From: Toxonevra muliebris
Taxonomy: Eukaryota; Arthropoda; Insecta; Diptera; Pallopteridae
Length of the DNA stretch: 64,000 bases
Direction of reading: 5' to 3'
Assembly: GCA_963691655.1 (NCBI GenBank)
Contig: CAVNUY010000013.1
Span: 219,364-283,363, forward strand
A model generated the notes under the pieces. It saw only the letters and a program-made list of their open reading frames with translations. It made no database searches and was not told the origin of the DNA. Each line of letters begins with the position of its first letter. Positions within the stretch are counted from its first letter, which is position 1. Shown in pieces: positions 46,173 through 56,855 of this stretch. A program made the translations under genes and the position numbers.

Positions 46173-46877
46173 ATGCCAAAGAGAAAATCAGAACTTTCTA
46201 GAAATACATCGACGTCAAGAGTATATAGAGTACGTTGTATTCGAGAGTCTAGCCCGGAGCATTCACAGCGTTTTGAAAATTTTAGACAATATTCATCTCG
46301 AATTCGCGCGAAAGAATCTGGCCCTGAACGCTTACAAAGACTTAAAAATAATCGAATTCGTAAATTGCAAATTCACACTAAGGAATCTAGTTTTGAACGT
46401 GAGCAGAGGCTTGCTACGCAGAGACAAATAACATCTATATCTAGAGCGCAAAGTCGAAATTCTGTCATTGGTAATAGATCGGCTTTTAGATATAACCCAA
46501 ATTTTGATTATTCTCAGCAAAAAAATGTACAAATTGGGGGCATGAATAAGACGTGCTCTAGATGCTTAGCAAAAAAATGGTTTGATGAATCTAATGGTAT
46601 GTGCTGTGCTGCTGGCAAAGTAATTCTCCCTCAAATTCAAGAGCCACCAGAAACAATAAAAAACCTATTGACAGGGGCACATCTGTTACCTTCGCACTTT
46701 CAAAAAAATATTAGAAAGTATAACACCTTATTTCAAATGACGTCATTCGGCGCCAAAGGAATACGCCAGGGTACTTTCATGTCTACTTATCATAAAAAAT
46801 ATAAAAACATTATTTATCATTTACATAGTGTTGAAACTGTAACTAATGAATTATGTAATTATTTTTTATCTATTTAG
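46173..46877 (+). pseudogene. Helitron Rep/helicase ORF, N-terminal 235 residues
   Basis: The frame opens MPKRKSELSRNTSTSRVYRV and contains four diverged repeats of about 21-23 residues built on E-S-x-E-R-x-Q-R-x-x-x-x-R. Then it reads GGMNKTCSRCLAKKWFDESN and GMCCAAGKVILPQIQEPPE, a zinc-binding segment, followed by NIRKYNTLFQMTSFGAKGI. These are the hallmark of the region preceding the Helitron_like_N (Rep) domain in animal Helitrons. It ends with a stop at 46875 before any HUH nuclease motif, so the protein is truncated. In intact elements the full protein nicks and unwinds DNA for rolling-circle transposition. Confidence 0.8.
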
Positions 46878-47187
46878 TTTTATTTCTTTATTTGCTAATA
46901 TATATTTTTTTTATTAGACAAAAACTATCAAAAGAGCAATATAAAAAAAATTTATTTTTGTCAAATGTTAATCCTACCGAACAAATTTAAACTAAAAAAA
47001 ATTTATAATAAAATATACCTATTAAAAATATAATTTCGGTGTCTAAAAAAAATCTCTAATCAAAGCAAAAGATATTCAAAAAGTTAAATAATTAGATTAG
47101 GTTGGGGCTGCCACGCACCCTATTTTTCCAGACCCGGACAGCGTAGCTGGGCAGAACCCAGCAAGTAGCCTATAAGCCAGCTTTTAA
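46878..47187. other. AT-rich stretch, nothing recognised
   Basis: A GC-richer patch (47100-47175, ggttggggctgccacg) resembles retroelement tail sequence but I cannot assign it. Confidence 0.35.
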
Positions 47188-47697
47188 ATACCTAAAGGGT
47201 GTTTTTTTTTAGAAGTGTGGTTTTCAATCTGGCAATAATTTTTTCGGAGTAGGTCTTTTTGACAGCTGTAACTTGATTTATGCTCAGTTTGGTTTGCCAT
47301 TGCATAACGAATAGACTTACTCTTGAACAACGTTTGCAAATCGTGCAAATTTATTACCAAAATAATGGTTCGGTTCTCTCGACGCCTCGCCCGCTGCGTC
47401 CAATATTCGGTTGACATAATCGCCCAGCAGAGTCAGTAATTCGAGCAACCATGGATCGGTTTCGCAACACGTTTACTCTAGTGAATAATGCGCATTCTCA
47501 GAGACGCCGTACAGTGCGCACCTAAGATGCTATTGCTGCTGTGGAGAGGAGTATCGAAGAAGACCCGAATGAGTCCATCCGCCAACGCGCACAACAATTG
47601 GAGCTGTGCCCATCTACTTTATGGAAGATTTTGCGGAAGGATCTTGGTTTGCGGGCTTACAAAATCCAACTCATGCAAGAATTGAAGCCGAACGGGC
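47188..47697 (+). pseudogene. Tc1/mariner-superfamily element, 5' end and transposase N-terminus
   Basis: A TIR-like start aaagggtgtttttttt lies at about 47195. The coding remnant starts about 47310 (LEQRLQIVQIYYQNNGSV) and continues, with a frame change and a TAA at 47524, to AIAAVERSIEEDPNESIRQR, AQQLELCPSTLWKILRKDLG, LRAYKIQLMQELKPN. These are the two helix-turn-helix DNA-binding domains (DUF4817/HTH type) of a mariner-like transposase. The catalytic domain is absent because an unrelated repeat replaces it from about 47698. Confidence 0.85.
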
Positions 47698-47949
47698 CTA
47701 GAGTTGAAAAATCAAAGAGAGAGCGTAAAAAGTGACGTGACCGTCGATCATTTGACCGTCTGCATAACATCGCCCTTATAAATTCTCACTAAAACTATAC
47801 AAAAACGAACTAGTGACCGAAGATCAAATGACCGTCTGCATAACATACTTTGGGCCTAGAGTTGAAAAATCAAAGAGAGAGCGTAAAAAGTGACGTGACC
47901 GTCAATCATTTGACCGTCTGCATAACATCGCTCTTATAAATTCTCACTT
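47694..47949. repeat. Two-unit direct repeat (158-bp spacing), also found at 54206-54320
   Basis: gcctagagttgaaaaatcaa, with agagcgtaaaaagtgacgtg and tttgaccgtctgcataacat, occurs at 47694-47790 and 47852-47948. The segment between them (47791-47851) begins aaaactatacaaa and also ends in a gaccgtctgcataacat block. Confidence 0.85.
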
Positions 47950-48829
47950 TAAAACTGAACCATGAAAATACAACGCTGTAGCAAAAAGAACAATAGTATC
48001 AAAACAATTATTTTACCAATTGTCAAAGTCCCTCTTACTTGACAAAATGCATCTAACTTTTTAATTTTTCTGACATGGTAAAAACTAAAAACAATACCCA
48101 CAGTTATCCGCATTGACTGGCATACATTACTACAATTATCGATTTTTTTAAATGTTTCAGCTCCAATCCACTGTCAATCGTTCATAACATACTATTCATA
48201 GTAAGAAAAAAATTGCAAATGAGGACCGTTCATCTTACATAGTATGCAATTTATAGCAAGCGAGATAGCTTGCTATTCACTGCTTGCAATGAAGTGTCAT
48301 TTTGTTTGTTTGACCACTATATTTTCACTGCACAGTAATTTTCGTCTAAATAAAAACAAACAGAAAAGCAAAACAATAAATGTGACGAAAATTATAAAAT
48401 GGAGTTGAGGTTGCCTGAAATGACCCAAAACTTTGGTTTTTGTCATTAGGAACATTTTTTAAGTTCTTCAACACGCACAAAAACAAAAAAGTTTATTGCA
48501 TTCTATAAAAACTGACAGATAGCATGCTATGAATTACTGCTCATGGACTATGTTGTTGTACTTACGTGGGTGGCTCGATTTTAACAATGCCATTATTCGC
48601 ATATTTTTTTATTATCACTTTTTAGGTCAATGTTAATAAAAAAATATTGGCAATGGTTCTTTAGTGAATCTATAACAAATATTAGTGATATTATTAACTT
48701 TGTAACCCAAAGTCTGAATTTCAATTAATTACCTTCAACGAAAATTAAAGGATGTAAATTTTTTATGATTGCTGTATATGCTCTCTCCTGCTTCAGTTGA
48801 TAAGTATAAAACATTACCGATTTATTTTT
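47950..48829. other. AT-rich stretch, nothing recognised
   Basis: No supported gene. Short motifs around atactattcatag (48190) and atagcatgctatgaat (48520) may be a weak inverted pair, but I do not call an element. Confidence 0.35.
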
Positions 48830-49255
48830 CAAATAAAAAACCAAAGCTCAATAGGAATCTATAGGTTTGTCATAACCCTAGTTTGTCCATCGTTTAACGT
48901 TTTATAGGTGAAACCAGTTACAGCAATTATCTTAGAGAAACTCTTGCTCATATTTGAGATATTTTCAATACTTGGTGTGATAATTGCCGGTGACTTATTT
49001 GTTTTGGATGCACATATGCTTGGTTTTGATCCATGTTTGTTTCAATAGTGTGATCGTCATCGCTATCAATATCAAATTCAGAGAAAATGTTATCACGATC
49101 AGAAAAATATGCATTGTTGCTTGAACCTTTCTGCTTTCGTTTATATATTTTTAGTCAGAATGACGTCGCTTGTTGTTTTTAACGGCACTTTTTGCCAATT
49201 TGCTTCACTGCCACCTACGCCTTTACTGGTTTCACTCATGCTTAAGGATGTAGTC
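48830..49255 (-). pseudogene. Possible LINE gag-like (PRE_C2HC-type) N-terminal fragment
   Basis: On the minus strand a start MSETSKGVGGSEANWQKVPL is followed, across frame changes, by KTNKSPAIITPSIENISNMS and FSKIIAVTGFTYKTLNDGQT plus RVMT. The pattern hydrophobic-strand, I..LS..F, K.L..GQ.RV.T resembles the domain preceding zinc knuckles in Jockey-type gag proteins. The match is short and disrupted, so this is tentative. Confidence 0.35.
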
Positions 49256-51150
49256 TGGTGTTCCGGCCTAATTTTCAAGGTTAATTCGGAAATTTTTTAT
49301 TATAACAAAATAAAATCAGGGAATTCCCCGAATTGCGGGGAATATTTTTCGCCAAATTTTATATTCCTAAATACAATTCTGGCACATTCGCAACCAACAC
49401 CATAAAAACATTGCTTTATGCAACACTGTTTACGTTTAGTAATCAGACAGTCCAACGCGATCGCGCAAGTCTTTGGCTTCTCTTTCAGCCATCCAGAAAG
49501 GCTTAGCTGTTCCTTTGTTCAGAACCTTCTAATGAATAACTGTTAGTTCTTGGTGACTGTAACCTATAAACTTGGAAATTATGGTCAGCTATTATAAAGA
49601 AGGAAAAGTATATTTTATATGTTTAAAACCGATAGTCAAAACTTTAAATCAGTTTTTCTCAAAACAAGGTTTTTGCCATTGGCGTGCACGATAACTGAAA
49701 TTTAAATATGTTTTTCTACACAACAAAGGCCCCAGGATATAAGTTTGGTTAATTCTTTCCTCAATTTGGAACTTTGTTTTTACGAAAAAGGTCCAATTTT
49801 TGAGAAAAATAATTTTTGCGGTCTGTCATTTTGTGAATTGTTGGTCAAACAAAATAATCTTAGTATGTCCTGAAAGTACAGTTATAATTTTTCTAATGGT
49901 ATTTTTTTAGATGTTCCAGTGAGCTGCAATCACGCAGCAATTACGATTGACGATTTTCAAAACGTCTTCCATGAAGCTGCCAAAAAAAAACCTTTATATA
50001 ATATTTTTTTAATTATTACACAATTTTTTCTTGTACTTGAAGTCTTTAAATAGATATCAGAAAATTTTTTTTTATCAATTTATCAATCCAAAAAAAAATT
50101 GATAAAAAAATTTTAACCAAGAAAGTGCAGGGCCCCTTAAAATAACTCTGACCGAGAGTAACTCTAAGCCTTCGTAAAGGGTATTTTTTGTTTATATAAA
50201 ATGTTTATATGAAAAGTGCGTATCGTACTGTTATAATATGAATACCGGTGCGGGGAATTTGGTCGAAAATCGGGGAATTTCACGAAAGTTATAGGAGAGA
50301 AATAAAAATTAGTTGGCACCCCTGATTGTTACACAGACGGTCTCGATCAGGGTTGCCATTTTGCTTATTTGTTAGCAAATTTGCTTACTTTTTTACGGTT
50401 GTGAACACGTTTATTTTTTTTTCATTTAATTTATTTTTTTTTTTTTAAATATAATTTGAATTAAAATTTGCAAGAAAATTTTTATATATTGGCATAATTT
50501 TTTTATTACTCCCTTTATTTCTTTTTTTTCATTCGATAAGAAGGTAACACTAATTATGTTTATGTATACTAGGTGTCATCCCTACAAGTAATCGAATGAA
50601 AAATTACACAGTGCCACAAATTTTTAACGAAATTTTCGAAAGATTTTCCAACGGCTTTATAATAATTTGGGGTCGCTGATCACGACTGCGACAGTTTTTC
50701 TCCATCACATCTAGTTCTCCCACAATATAGACCTGAAATCGACGCGACATAGTAGTAGAGAAAAAAACCCTCCTTCCAGTAATTGAAAATGAGTACCCCG
50801 AACTTTTAAAATTATAATTTAATTACTTTAGTGTTTTTTTTTGTATAGAAAAATATATTTTTCAGCTATCTTTATGGCATTGAATTCAATATAACGGTTT
50901 TTCGGGTCAAGAAATCCGAATTTGGCACTATTTGCTTTTACAATTGATTCTATAGGGCGCCACAATACAAAATTTTCTCAAAACTCATTGTTTTTGTAGG
51001 TTTTCTTCTATAAAATATTGCAAATTATTATTTAAAATTCGGGGGAATTTGATTTTTTGTCATATTCCCTTCGGCTGAGTTGATCAGTATCAAATATACC
51101 ATCTTTCTAGGGAGTAGTCGATGCCTCGAAAAAAATTCGATCGCCCCTTA
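49256..51150. other. Unassigned stretch with hAT-like end motifs
   Basis: ggggaatttggtcg/cggggaatttc (about 50250) ending in ggcacccctg (50315-50325), and cagggttgccatttt (50348), look like hAT-type termini, but I could not find matching partners. A copy of an interspersed repeat with tttttctcaaaac and ttggcgtgcacgataact lies at 49652-49710. No gene. Confidence 0.4.
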
Positions 51151-51151
51151 T

Positions 51152-51430
51152 ATGACAGCCTTAGAAGAAAAGAATAACCTGCAAAACATTTTTAGAAAAG
51201 ACAAATACAAAAATGTGATGTGAATATAGACTGATAGAATTTTTCTGAGAGAAAAAACCAAACCAGCAAGCAATAAGAATAAAAACAAAATATGATTTCA
51301 ACCAACGTACACATATATTAGGTATTTGAATATTCAAAATTCCCTTTTCATAAAAGAGTTGCCTGTAGCTCAATGGTTGAGTCATAGCTTTTACAACCGG
51401 AATATTGCCGGTTCAAATCTCGGCTGCTGA
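51152..51430 (+). repeat. SINE-like repeat with tRNA-like segment, copy A
   Basis: The tRNA-like part (51361-51428) has A-box tagctcaatggttgag and B-box ggttcaaatctc. The preceding 200 bp (from atatgacagccttagaagaa) also recur. The whole unit matches 53310-53577 in reverse complement. The acceptor stem does not pair, so this is not a working tRNA gene. A T-rich tail follows the tRNA-like part. Confidence 0.65.
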
Positions 51431-51736
51431 ATTTTTTTTTTTCTTTTTGCTTGTTCTAATATTTCAATTTTTTATTTTTATGTGTTGTATTATTTCCAGA
51501 TATTTGATTATTATTATTATTCCAAGTAATTATTATTTCCAAGTAATGAATATATAGGGGACATTCTCTGTCAACGGGAGACCCTACCCCTGGCCAAAAT
51601 TGGATAATTTTAGGGCATGTTTGGGCTCAAATTAAAGCTTATTATCTCTAGTTTCGAATTATTTGACATGATGGCGAACCAATATGGCGGCTGCAAGAGT
51701 ACGACCTCACCTTGAGAGAATAGTTTTATCAAGCAT
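51431..51736. other. AT-rich stretch, nothing recognised
   Basis: No supported gene or repeat. Confidence 0.35.
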
Positions 51737-52030
51737 ACGTTTACCCAAGTCATCATAAAAGAACAGATAAAGCCTTTTTTCCTATATTTTTTTTTTCGCT
51801 GAATATGGATCTAATGTTGATTTTCATGGGAAATATGACGTGTTGTCCCTAATCTTAAAAAAAGTCCAAAAAGCTGTTTTTCGGGTCTTACGCTTACCCA
51901 AGTCTTCATAAAACGACGGGATAAGCATATTTTAGTGTAATTTCAGTTGATGAGTATAAATCTAATATTATTTTCCACGGGAAATGTTACGTGTTTTCCC
52001 TAACCTCAAAAAATGAAAAATCCCAAAAAC
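51737..52030. repeat. Two-unit tandem repeat, 153-bp period
   Basis: acgtttacccaagtcatcat at 51737 is matched by acgcttacccaagtcttcat at 51890. Both continue through ataagc, atctaat, ttttc and gggaaat..acgtgtt.tccct. Diverged, non-coding. Confidence 0.75.
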
Positions 52031-53309
52031 ATCAGAAAACTTCCCAAAAAACTTATTCTTCATTTTTCATTCCTTAACTTGGCTGTAACATACTTTAAGC
52101 ATTACCCAGAAACAACGACGTGAACTTAGTAGGTCTCTGTTTCCTTTGCGGTGCTTAATTAGAGTGAAAAAACAAATATTTTTAATTCTCTACGACGAAT
52201 TACAATTTTTCATGAGTTAAAATATTAGACGGAGTTTACTCTATAAATCAAAAAAAAAATTTACAAGAAGCATAGCGTATTTCTTATGCAAGTTTTTATA
52301 AGTGCTGTGGTAGAAAATATCCTTTCTGAGTGCATTATTGCTGGAGTTAATTAAAAATATTTGAAAGTGATCAAACCTACACAAGGAGTAGTAGTTACTG
52401 ACCCGAACGAAATCGGTCAAAATCTCGACATACAACCCCTATTACATTTGGAAATTTTGTTTAACGCGTTTTCGACAGACTTTTATTTAATCTTTAAAAA
52501 AAAAAGTAAAATAAATCAAAAATAGTTTTGAAAACAGGAACGTTTTTTTGTGTCAAAAGAAAGATTATATCTTTGTAGCTATTGTAAATAAATTTCACGG
52601 TTTTTAAATTAAATTTAGTTAGGTTTATTTACATTTGTTAAGTTGAAATATAATATTATTTGAGTTATTTTATTTTTAATTTAATGATGACCGATGTTTT
52701 ACTGCCGATCTCATTTTATTGGTCAAAATTTTTACTACTTATATTGTATGATAGTTATTGTTATATCTTTGGTGATGCCAGATCGCCACATAGCAAAACA
52801 AACGAGTGCGTTCAATAAAACAAAATTTTTTTGTTATTTGGATTTTCACCATTAGGCAATAATTTTGAACGCATTTAGTTTTCTACAAAAAAAGGTGTAC
52901 ATCTAGGTTGAACATGTGTTCTGTAAAGCTACCTGTACATCGGAAAAAGAAATTTTATAAAAACCCTATTTTGCACCGCACTTCTACAAAACCAATGTAT
53001 TTTCAAAAGTCGGATTTTGACCAAAACCACATGCAACGGCTCATATTTTAATAATTTGTTGAGATACTTTGCTTTAAAATGAGTTTTCCCTGTGGATAAA
53101 GGAGTGGTTAATTACATATTGCCAAAGATTCTTTGCTGAAGTTTTTCTTTAGAAACAATAAACAAAAAGAATAAAATTGTTGTCCTCCTATCTCGATCTC
53201 TTTAACACATCTGAAACTGTGTTCTACTTAAAAAGGAAAATAATGCGTACAGAACGATCATACCATCATATCATTCATAAAGGCATAATTTGAATATTTT
53301 ATTTGTATG
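52031..53309. other. Unassigned AT-rich stretch
   Basis: No gene or clear repeat seen. Confidence 0.35.
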
Positions 53310-53577
53310 TTCAAATGTCGCATTATAAACCTACCGGCGACCAGCAAAACTTTGACTGCAAAAGCTATTATTCAACCACTGAGCCACAGACGATGTGTAC
53401 GTTGGTTGAAATCTTTTTTTATTTTATTTTTATTTTTATTCTTACTGCTTGCTTGTTTGATTTTTACGCTCAGAAAAATTCTATCTACACAATTCTATTC
53501 AACACATTTTTGTATTTATCTTTTCTAAAAATGATTTGCAGGTTATTCTTTTCTTCTAAGGCTGTCATATATATATA
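53310..53577 (-). repeat. SINE-like repeat with tRNA-like segment, copy B (inverted)
   Basis: Reverse-complement copy of 51152-51430. The tRNA-like segment lies at 53320-53395 on the minus strand (tggctcagtggttgaataat as A-box region), and the extended part ends at aaggctgtcatatat. The plus-strand open frame across it is incidental. Confidence 0.65.
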
Positions 53578-54205
53578 TAAGCATTCTTTGTCTTATTACT
53601 ACTATATATGTTTGCTTACTTTTTTTCAAATTGTTGACTTTTTTAGAAGAATTTGGTTACAAAATTATTTAGGCCGTGGTAACTCTGATCACGATCACAT
53701 GGGCACGAGTTGTTGTTGCTTCAATATAAAGTGAAAAATTTAGAGAGATAGCAAGAGAGTAAAATTTGATCGGCACGATCACTAAATGATTTGGATGTTG
53801 ATGCCGAATCATGACATCAAACCATTGTTACTTTTGTGAAATTATTCAGAATAATTATATTTTTAGGAGCAACATAGTACATTTTTGATGAAAATGTATG
53901 CAAAAAGGAAATAAAACTGCTTAATAGCACACTCGTCATTTTTAGAATTCTCGTTTATACAGAAAATTTTGCAAAAAGTTAACTTAATTTAATTTTAAGC
54001 ATTTTCTTATCACTTGTCTATGCTTATCTTGCCAAAATATTACTTTTTTGGCACATGCGTTAGCAAATTTTAGCCCTTTTAATCCAATGTCAATATTGTC
54101 CATTTTTATTTATTTGTTATCAAGAAATTGGTTCATTTATTTTACAAATTTCGCACAAAAAAAAAAATTACTCCGAAGTCCAAATTAAATAGTAGCAAAA
54201 AAGTA
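53578..54205. other. Unassigned AT-rich stretch
   Basis: No supported gene or repeat. Confidence 0.35.
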
Positions 54206-54320
54206 CTAAAACTATACAAACACGTACTATTGATCGTCGATTAAATGACTGTCTGCATAACATACTTTGCGCAGAGAGTTAAAAAATCAAAAAGAGAGCG
54301 TAAAAAGTGACGTGATCGGC
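54206..54320. repeat. Third copy of the 47.7-kb repeat unit
   Basis: ctaaaactatacaaacacgt followed by gactgtctgcataacatact and agagcgtaaaaagtgacgtg matches 47788-47900 over about 110 bp with scattered differences. Confidence 0.8.
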
Positions 54321-55162
54321 TGCATCATAGTGAAATAAATAAAGTAAAATAAATAGAAGTGATGCACTCTATTCTGTTCACTGACGTCTGCCAAATTTGA
54401 AAATTGTTCTCTTACTTCTCCCAAAGCATTTGATATTTCAGAAGTTAATATAAAAAAGTGTTAACCCAGTGATATCAGCACAATATATAAATAATATAGA
54501 AAAATTTTAATAGCCAGAAAAATTTTTAGACATTGATAAACGAGATCTCCGAAGGTGTTTTCAACAACAATGAGCATAATGTGCAAAAAGGATTTAACTT
54601 TAAAAATTTAAAGTTTTTTTTTATTATGTATGCCATTCAATTAAGAAATCAGTCTCTCCGAAATTTAATTAAAATCCTTTTGAAATCGGTAAAACTATTA
54701 AAACATGAAGAGGAATTTTTTGAAGAAGATGATTGTAAAAGTGTTGTATTTTACTTATTTAAATACTTAATAGAACCACACTATACAAAATATTTTGAGA
54801 GTTTTTTTTTTTTTTTAAACAACAAACGAAAGGATTTTGATATTTTTATTTCATTTATTTATTTATGACGAACGAAAATGGGGTAAGACAGTTTCTCTCA
54901 TAAACAAAATTATTTATCAAAATATCATAATTGTCAAATCTCAGAAGAACTTAGTATTTCAGAATACTTTCTGCTATCTTACATACTGTATACTGTGGTC
55001 TGCATAACTTGTCAAAAATTCAAAATGGTTACTTTTTGAAAAAATTCTTCTACCTTTAAATATTTCTACCATGCACCAGACTACATCCTTAAGCTATTTT
55101 AGCTTCACTGCTAATAATAGTTTTGTTTGCAGCAGTTATTTTTTTTTCTTTTTTTATATTAA
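54321..55162. other. AT-rich stretch with an unidentified 111-codon open frame
   Basis: 54533-54868 (+) is open and Phe/Lys/Asn-rich (MINEISEGVFNNNEHNVQKG, ending FISFIYL). Its composition follows the local AT content and I recognise no domain, so I treat it as unlikely to be a gene. Confidence 0.3.
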
Positions 55163-56022
55163 GGGTCTTTATTAAAACGCGGAAAACTTCGTAAACTTTG
55201 CAGGCTTCGTAATTTTGCGATGCGTTTTAATGAAGGCACCATGTGCTTACGTGTAAATCATTTTGTTAATCGATTTATGGCAGCTTAATTAAGGTTACAT
55301 TTTTGTTTTAATGATTATGGTTGATTTTTCAAATATACCATATGCTGATACAAAGACGAATGCAGTAGTTGATATAAAAAAGCAATATCTTTTCCAAGAT
55401 GCCAAAAGTAAGCGAAAAAGTTGAGCTACTAAGATTTCTAGAGAAAGATATTAATGAATTTTTAATGCTAGAAACATTTGGAACAAGTGATGGTAGCTAT
55501 TTATATAATATACATACATATTCGACTGCATAATATGCATTTAAATACATTCATAAATTGCAACCAACAACTAAAAGAGGACAAAATTCTTGAGGAATGG
55601 ACATACGAAACATTGATTGCACATTCCTTTCGGTATTCAGTTCTTTTCCAACAACATTCTGTGCTAAGATCTGGAGCATTTTTGAATGACGTTTTAAAAA
55701 ATTTAGACGAAAACAGATTCAAGCGAATTGTACGAGTCAGTTGGACAAACTTTCAAGTAATCCTTAAACTGTATCAAGATGACCTAAATAGGCTCAAAAG
55801 TCGTTACCAATGGCATTTAGTATCAAATTTCTTAAACCAACAGCAACACTGAAACAATCATTTAAAATTACGAAGCACTTTCCGCACCAAAATAGCTTCA
55901 GAATTGTGCGAATTGTGTATGAACTACCCCCCATACAAATTTTGACAGTTTGTTTCCGAAGTTCACAAAATTACGAATTTTATAAAAAGTTTACGAAGCT
56001 TTCCGCGTTTTAATGAAGATCC
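55163..56022 (+). mobile_element. PIF/Harbinger-type element, internally deleted (860 bp)
   Basis: The left end reads GGGTCTTTATTAAAACGCGG and the right end, inverted, GGATCTTCATTAAAACGCGG. Both continue with AAA/GCTTCGTAAACTTT and a shared CGTAATTTTG. TTAA precedes the left end and TTA follows the right end, compatible with an imperfect 3-bp TWA duplication. A Harbinger-like transposase N-terminus lies inside on the same strand. Confidence 0.7.
55399..55852 (+). pseudogene. Harbinger-like transposase, N-terminal fragment
   Basis: ATG at 55399 opens MPKVSEKVELLRFLEKDINE. A probable intron with donor gtagct near 55491 ends at about 55577. The second part reads EDKILEEWTYETLIAHSFRY, then GAFLNDVLKNLDENRFKRIV, RVSWTNFQVILKLYQDD. 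The RFK-x5-W/T-x3-F-x2-I-L layout matches the region ahead of the DDE domain in animal Harbinger transposases. The catalytic domain is missing and the frame stops at 55850-55852, so it cannot act itself. Confidence 0.55.
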
Positions 56023-56074
56023 TTATTGTTTTTGTATATTCTCAATTCAATGGACTTCAGTCTGATAGCACGTT

Positions 56075-56385
56075 TACATTGGTGCTCGGTGTTCGACGAA
56101 CACCTTACATTTTCTGCCGTGCTCGGTCATGGTGCTTACATTCAGTTCGTTGCAGAGTTGCTTTTTTTCAAAATATACTCTTTTGTTTAATACTATTATG
56201 TATGTAATGATACTGTCTTGTAAAATAACTCATTACTACCCAGAATACTCGGAATGCTCGGTGTACAATACACCAAGCATATCGTGTTCGATGTGAGTAA
56301 AGACTCTCTCTTTGTGTTAGGTGCAACAACAATTTCATGGTGTTCGCCGAGCATAGTCCCAATATAACCACAGCCTTATCGCATT
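56075..56385. repeat. Interspersed CGGTGTTCG repeat, copies 2 and 3
   Basis: gtgctcggtgttcgacgaac at 56080-56100 matches copy 1 at 1066 closely. A second block at 56240-56385 (gctcggtgtacaatacac, ggtgttcgccgagcatag) is the reverse complement of 61010-61130. Confidence 0.6.
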
Positions 56386-56529
56386 TGCAGCAAGATTGCA
56401 ACCCCGATTTTGATATGAGAAGCAAAGATCGTAAAGTGCAAACATTATTCGAAGACTCACAATTGTTGCTGAAACCGTCCAAAACCACCAGTGGCGATCT
56501 GGCATCTCTTGAATTGGGCACACGATAAG

Positions 56530-56855
56530 CCTATACTGCTACATTGAAACGCCAAACCACGTGGTTCATAATAGTTAGGAAATACTTGGAAGGATTTAAC
56601 TGGGAAATACTGTCCCACTCGCTGTATTCACCAGATATTGGTTGGTTCTTTGGAATTCCATTTTTGCCAGTCCCTTCTGGATTCAGTTTTTACGAAAGTA
56701 TCACAAAATGGCTTTATAATTGGATTGCTTAAAAAAAAAACAAAGTTCTTGCTTCGGAGAATCCATTTATTACCTAAAAGGCTGGGGAAAGTTGTCGACA
56801 CCTCGTCACAGGCAAACTTTTGGTCAATTCAAAAAAAATTATTTTTGAGTTGAGT
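56530..56855 (+). pseudogene. mariner transposase, C-terminal fragment
   Basis: Frames in order read PILLH-stop-NAKP, VRKYLEGFNWEILSHSLYSP with DIG, FYESITKWLYNWIA, then after a shift LLRRIHLLPKRLGKVV. This matches the second half of the mariner catalytic domain, where the second Asp sits in LLHDN and the third in SPDLAPSDY. Here the codon for the LLHDN Asp is a TGA stop and the SPD Asp is retained. The N-terminal half is missing. It is a different mariner subfamily from the 47.3-kb fragment. Confidence 0.8.

Larger units (their letters stand above)
43911..46877 (+). mobile_element. Helitron, 5' part
   Basis: A Helitron Rep/helicase ORF start is present at 46173. Upstream at 43911 the sequence TCTATACTATTAATAATTTA begins directly after an A, matching the 5'-TC start and A|T insertion rule of Helitrons. 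The stretch after it (ctactgacccgattttaaa) has the look of arthropod Helitron leader sequence. No helicase domain or 3' hairpin-CTRR end follows, so the element is truncated or interrupted. Confidence 0.45.

Noticed and set aside
46096..46431. 111-codon open frame overlapping the Helitron ORF
   Set aside because: It is a shadow in another frame of the repetitive Arg/Glu-rich coding stretch; the Helitron motifs are only in the 46173 frame.
50348..50400. CAGGGTTGCCA as a hAT end
   Set aside because: No partner end or duplicated octamer was found in the surrounding few kilobases.
51361..51430. Functional tRNA gene
   Set aside because: A and B boxes are present but the acceptor stem does not pair and a second inverted copy shows it to be a dispersed repeat.
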